Assembly: GCF_900094935.1 (NCBI RefSeq)
Contig: NZ_FMBA01000026.1
Coordinates: 1-32,546, forward strand
From: Gilliamella intestini
GTDB lineage: Bacteria > Pseudomonadota > Gammaproteobacteria > Enterobacterales > Orbaceae
Length of the DNA: 32,546 bases
Direction of reading: 5' to 3'
The notes beneath the pieces were generated by a model, which worked only from the letters and a program-made list of their open reading frames with translations, was not told the DNA's origin and searched no databases. Positions 29,669 through 32,546 of the stretch are shown here, in pieces (positions within the stretch are counted from its first letter, which is position 1; each line of letters opens with the position of its first letter). A program made the translations under genes and the position numbers.

Positions 29669-30411
29669 AAAATAGTATCAAAAACAATTTATCTTGTCCA
29701 GTAATAGCTGGAATCTCTATCACAACTGATAAAGAAGGTCGATATAATCTTAATGCTTTGCATAAAGCTAGTGGGGGCAAAGATGCTAAAAGACCTAAAG
29801 CGTGGTTAGCCACAAAGTCTACTCAAGAACTTATTGAAGAGCTAAGGCAGAATTCTGCCTTCGGTCAAGAAATAATCACTGTCACAAAAGGCGGTATTAA
29901 TCAAGGTACTTTCGCCCATGAACTTTTGGCCATTTCTTATGCCGGTTGGATCAGTCCAAAATTTCAGTTGACGGTTAACCAAGTATTTTTGGATTACAAA
30001 AAAGGCGAGCTTACACCTACACCAAAAATTGATAACTCAGGGTTACCAGAATTAAGAAAAGCAAGAGCGATAAAAGAAGTTTATAACGTTGCTGAAAAAT
30101 TATGTGGACACCTATCTAATTTGAGTTCGCCATCAAAACAAGCTATCTATGCTAAGTTAATTAATCCAATCGCAGGTTCTGTTGTCCCCTATCCTATTCT
30201 AGATGGTCAAACTTATTCAGCAAAAGAAGTCGGCGCACAACTGGGAATATCAGGTCACAAGGTGGGACTAATTGCTAATAAGTACAATTTGAAGACAGCG
30301 GAAAATGGCATCTTTGTGCTAGATAAAGCTGAACATTCAGATAAGCAAGTCACTAACTTTCGTTACAACGAAAATGGAATAAAAGCCATTAAATCACATA
30401 TGGAGGTATAA
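29665..30411 (+). CDS. KilA-N domain protein
   Basis: The 248-residue protein starts at a GTG overlapping the previous stop. Residues about 15-115 are a KilA-N domain: GRYNLNALHKASGGKDAKRPKAWL, then GGINQGTFAHELLAISYAGWISPKFQLTVNQVFLDY. The C-terminal part (QTYSAKEVGAQLGISGHKVGLIANKYNL) resembles a helix-turn-helix seen in phage antirepressors. KilA-N proteins bind DNA; in related phages they act as antirepressors or block host functions after induction. Its place in the operon with the CI operator supports an early lytic role. Confidence 0.85.
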   Translation: MKNSIKNNLSCPVIAGISITTDKEGRYNLNALHKASGGKDAKRPKAWLATKSTQELIEELRQNSAFGQEIITVTKGGINQGTFAHELLAISYAGWISPKFQLTVNQVFLDYKKGELTPTPKIDNSGLPELRKARAIKEVYNVAEKLCGHLSNLSSPSKQAIYAKLINPIAGSVVPYPILDGQTYSAKEVGAQLGISGHKVGLIANKYNLKTAENGIFVLDKAEHSDKQVTNFRYNENGIKAIKSHMEV

Positions 30412-30414
30412 CCC

Positions 30415-30645
30415 ATGTATAACCCAGTTAATTATTTATTATCAACATCAGCCTCTAAAGAAGAATTAAGAGAAGTGCTTAGTATCGCAAATGACGGTAT
30501 CGGTGCTATTGCTGACACGCTTCGTTGTGCCGATTTAACTACTGTGGATGATGAAACCATGAATCAATTCGGTTCTGCGTTACTGATATTAAAAGGTGTT
30601 ATAGAAAATGCTTTTATAAAAATGGAGGAATCAACCAATGAATAA
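30415..30645 (+). CDS. Small phage protein of unknown function
   Basis: The 76-residue protein lies three bases after the KilA-N gene. It is helical, acidic, with a KEELREVLSIANDGIGAIADTL stretch and QFGSALLILKGVIENAF near the end. GGAGG lies before its ATG. Unknown function. Confidence 0.6.
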   Translation: MYNPVNYLLSTSASKEELREVLSIANDGIGAIADTLRCADLTTVDDETMNQFGSALLILKGVIENAFIKMEESTNE

Positions 30646-30841
30646 TCTTATGTTTACTGTTCACACTTGTTTTGAAAAGTTTGTTGTTAAAAATAAGCTA
30701 GATTTTTCATTGGTTCGAGACCCAAGCATCAAAGCATTAAATAACTATGTTGAAAACGATACAGCACAAATCTTTGATGTGTTTGCGCAAGGGTTCCGTT
30801 CTGCTATTGAGTATCAACTAACACAAGGTAAAAGTGATTAA
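30638..30841 (+). CDS. Small phage protein of unknown function
   Basis: The 67-residue protein overlaps the upstream gene by eight bases. Composition is mixed with a helix-forming C-terminus (AQIFDVFAQGFRSAIEYQ). No recognised motif. The tight spacing shows it is co-transcribed. Confidence 0.55.
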   Translation: MNNLMFTVHTCFEKFVVKNKLDFSLVRDPSIKALNNYVENDTAQIFDVFAQGFRSAIEYQLTQGKSD

Positions 30842-31125
30842 TGGAAAAATACAAAATAACAAAAGTTGATGCGGATAAAGCAGGAAAAAAGTTTTACGGT
30901 GAATTTTACCTTTGCTTCCATGTTGATCGTGAATTACTCAAACTAAATAAAAAAATATTGAATCTTGAAGCTAGATTAAGCAAAAAGCACCCAACATTCA
31001 GTGTTCAAGATTTCAGAGATTACGTTTTGAGTGGTGGCTGTTCTAATAAAAATGTAAAAGTTTATATATTAAATTTGATTGATGCGTACATGTTAAATAG
31101 GAGACATAAAGATGAGCTTAACTAA
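30841..31125 (+). CDS. Small phage protein of unknown function
   Basis: The 94-residue protein starts at the A of the previous TAA (TAATG). It is lysine-rich with LLKLNKKILNLEARLSKK as a probable helix and VQDFRDYVLSGGCSNK. Unknown function; overlaps the next gene by 14 bases. Confidence 0.55.
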   Translation: MEKYKITKVDADKAGKKFYGEFYLCFHVDRELLKLNKKILNLEARLSKKHPTFSVQDFRDYVLSGGCSNKNVKVYILNLIDAYMLNRRHKDELN

Positions 31126-31507
31126 AATGATTATTAACAGCGAATTAAATGAAGTTGCTGCAAATGCGGTAAGACAGCAATTCATATTGTTCGCAAAAAA
31201 GCATAACCCAAGTGCTGATTTTTCAGTTACAAATGATTCTAATTTACTTAATAACTTTTCTAATGAAGATATACGCAATCAATTCAGCTCATTTATAGCT
31301 GGTGCGCTTTTAAATCAGTCAGCTTTAGCTGCCAACGCATTCGGCATTATTGCAGATGAGGTGCATACCGCGCTTGATAGCTGGGATGAAGAAAGGCTTG
31401 GGATGGCTAACGAAATGCTCTTTTTTATTAATGATCTTTATATTAAGTATTTCGGTGTTGGATTTATGAAGATTGTTGAAAAGAAACCATCAGAGTTAAA
31501 CAAATAA
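31112..31507 (+). CDS. Small phage protein of unknown function
   Basis: The 131-residue protein is helical throughout, with a serine/asparagine-rich central loop (NPSADFSVTNDSNLLNNFSN) and conserved-looking segments ALAANAFGIIADEVHTALDSW and MANEMLFFINDLYIKY. The ribosome-binding site AGGAG lies about eight bases before the ATG. Last gene of the accessory operon. Confidence 0.6.
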   Translation: MSLTKMIINSELNEVAANAVRQQFILFAKKHNPSADFSVTNDSNLLNNFSNEDIRNQFSSFIAGALLNQSALAANAFGIIADEVHTALDSWDEERLGMANEMLFFINDLYIKYFGVGFMKIVEKKPSELNK

Positions 31508-31511
31508 ACAA

Positions 31512-31530
31512 TATCCCCCATTGGGGGATA
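31512..31530 (+). terminator. Hairpin after the accessory operon
   Basis: TATCCCCC and GGGGGATA form an eight-pair stem with a three-base loop. It is not followed by a T-run, so it may be a processing or weak termination site between the accessory operon and the excisionase. Confidence 0.45.
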
Positions 31531-31585
31531 ACTCTAATGAATTAACGCCAAAATTGGTGAAAATATTAAATTTAGATAAAAAATT

Positions 31586-31927
31586 ATGTATTACACAACA
31601 AAAGAAGCTGCGAGTTATTTAAAAGAACATCCAACTAATGTAAGAGCTAAAGCATCAAAAGGAATTATCAAGGGATACAAGCGTAGCGGTAAAAAAGGAC
31701 ACTGGCTTTTTGAGAAAGAAGATCTTGATAATTACATAAAAAGAAATCAAAATGACACCTCGCAAGAGGTGCTGCGACATAATGAGTTTGAGGAGTTAAA
31801 AAAATGTCAAAGCAACCAATTAAATTATACAAACGTGGCGAAATCTGGCACTACGCGTACAGCTCACCGAATGGTACCGGAAGAATACGCAAAAGCTCTG
31901 GGACTAGCGATCAGCAAAAAGCATTAG
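31586..31927 (+). CDS. xis: Excisionase-like helix-turn-helix protein
   Basis: The 113-residue protein has a MerR-type HTH at its start (YYTTKEAASYLKEHPTNVRAKASKGIIKGY, then KGHWLFEKEDLDNYI), like phage excisionases that bend attachment-site DNA to drive excision. It lies directly before the integrase. Its last 41 codons overlap the integrase start in another frame, which is long for such an overlap. Expected product length is normal for Xis proteins if the overlapping tail is counted. Confidence 0.8.
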   Translation: MYYTTKEAASYLKEHPTNVRAKASKGIIKGYKRSGKKGHWLFEKEDLDNYIKRNQNDTSQEVLRHNEFEELKKCQSNQLNYTNVAKSGTTRTAHRMVPEEYAKALGLAISKKH

Positions 31928-32546
31928 AGCTAGCTGCTCGTGAATATGATACAAGCTGGCGAGTGGCAAAATTGGGTGAACGACCAGAATATACTTGGAT
32001 AGAAGCTGTTGTTGTCTGGTTAAACGAGAAACCAGAAAGAAAGGAAAATAAAAATTACGATCTAATTTGGTTGGATAAATATTTAGCTAATAAATGTATT
32101 TCAGAAATTGATCGCAATTTAATAAATTTTATCAAAAAAGAAAAACAGGAAACAGGTGTAAAAAACAGAACTGTTAACGGCGTACTGCAACAAATTAGAG
32201 GCGTACTTAATTGCGCATATGAGAATGATATGCTTGATAAAGTACCCGCTATAAAAATGTTACCAGAACCACCACCAAGACAAGTTATGCTAACACCGAA
32301 TCAGGAAAAAAGGCTTGTTGATGAATTACCTGATCATTTAATACCTATTGTTATTTTTGCACTAGCAACAGGTTTAAGGATGAGTAATATCACAGGTCTT
32401 TTGTGGGAAAATGTCGATATTAAAAATCGTCATGCATGGGTTAACATCGGTAGCGGTAAAGTAAAAACCGAAGGGATTGGTATTCCATTAAACAGCGTTG
32501 CATTGTATGTTTTAGAAAATTTGCAAGGCAAACACCCAACCAATGT
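31804..32546 (+). CDS. int: Tyrosine integrase (partial, C-terminus outside window)
   Basis: The frame runs from ATG at 31804, with GAGGAG eight bases upstream, off the right edge (about 247 residues seen). It begins MSKQPIKLYKRGEIWHY (arm-binding domain), has a core-binding helical region (KNRTVNGVLQQIRGVLNCAYEN), and the start of the catalytic domain with the first active-site Arg in ATGLRMSNITGLLW. The His-x-x-Arg and Tyr are beyond the window. It integrates the phage into the tRNA-Asp site at the opposite end. Confidence 0.92.
   Translation, partial: MSKQPIKLYKRGEIWHYAYSSPNGTGRIRKSSGTSDQQKALELAAREYDTSWRVAKLGERPEYTWIEAVVVWLNEKPERKENKNYDLIWLDKYLANKCISEIDRNLINFIKKEKQETGVKNRTVNGVLQQIRGVLNCAYENDMLDKVPAIKMLPEPPPRQVMLTPNQEKRLVDELPDHLIPIVIFALATGLRMSNITGLLWENVDIKNRHAWVNIGSGKVKTEGIGIPLNSVALYVLENLQGKHPTN

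Noticed and set aside
1-32546. CRISPR arrays, insertion sequences and retron or DNA-methylase genes
   Set aside because: I looked for regularly spaced repeats, transposase motifs, reverse transcriptase motifs and methylase motifs on both strands and saw none.

Overview
This window is the greater part of an integrated temperate bacteriophage from an AT-rich gammaproteobacterium. The left edge carries the 3' half of a tRNA-Asp(GUC) gene that closely matches the enterobacterial tRNA. The right edge cuts through a tyrosine integrase. This is the layout expected when a phage recombines into the 3' end of a tRNA gene: a tRNA fragment (attL) at the far end, and an intact tRNA-Asp rebuilt just past the integrase, outside the window. 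Codon use, tRNA sequence and lysis-gene types fit an Orbales/Morganellaceae-like or related enterobacterial host; the species cannot be fixed from the sequence alone.

The phage has an HK97-type head and a Mu-type contractile tail, the combination known from Shigella phage SfV. Reading leftward on the minus strand from 21322 to 1440, the late genes are holin, SAR endolysin, Rz with nested Rz1, HNH endonuclease, small and large terminase, portal, prohead protease, major capsid, connectors and tail completion, DUF2635, sheath, tube, tail assembly chaperone (with a clear -1 frameshift site), tape measure, DNA-circulation/N-like, gp44-, gp45-, gp46-, gp47- and gp48-like baseplate proteins, tail fibre and a short Tfa-like protein. 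Two plus-strand cargo genes interrupt or flank this operon: a membrane O-acyltransferase next to attL (probable surface or O-antigen modification) and a secreted 164-residue protein of unknown function between the gp46- and gp45-like genes, with its own promoter.

From 27079 down to 22062 the minus strand carries the early operon: Cro-like regulator, two small proteins, DEAD/DEAH helicase, zinc-ribbon/Toprim primase, two small proteins, and a late regulator that fuses HNH and AP2 domains to a phage Q-type antiterminator domain. Between this regulator and the holin lies a dense control region. It holds terminators, a 20-bp palindrome with overlapping divergent promoters, a ribbon-helix-helix-like gene, and a 17-residue hydrophobic peptide with an antisense promoter and terminator that looks like an Ibs/Sib type I toxin-antitoxin locus.

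On the plus strand from 27228 there are two consecutive, non-identical LexA/CI-type S24 repressors. Then comes a rightward accessory operon (28900-31507) of small proteins with a KilA-N protein, then excisionase and integrase. The same 14-bp palindrome (ATAACTATAGTTAT) occupies the spacer of the repressor promoter and of the accessory-operon promoter, so both are probably under one repressor.
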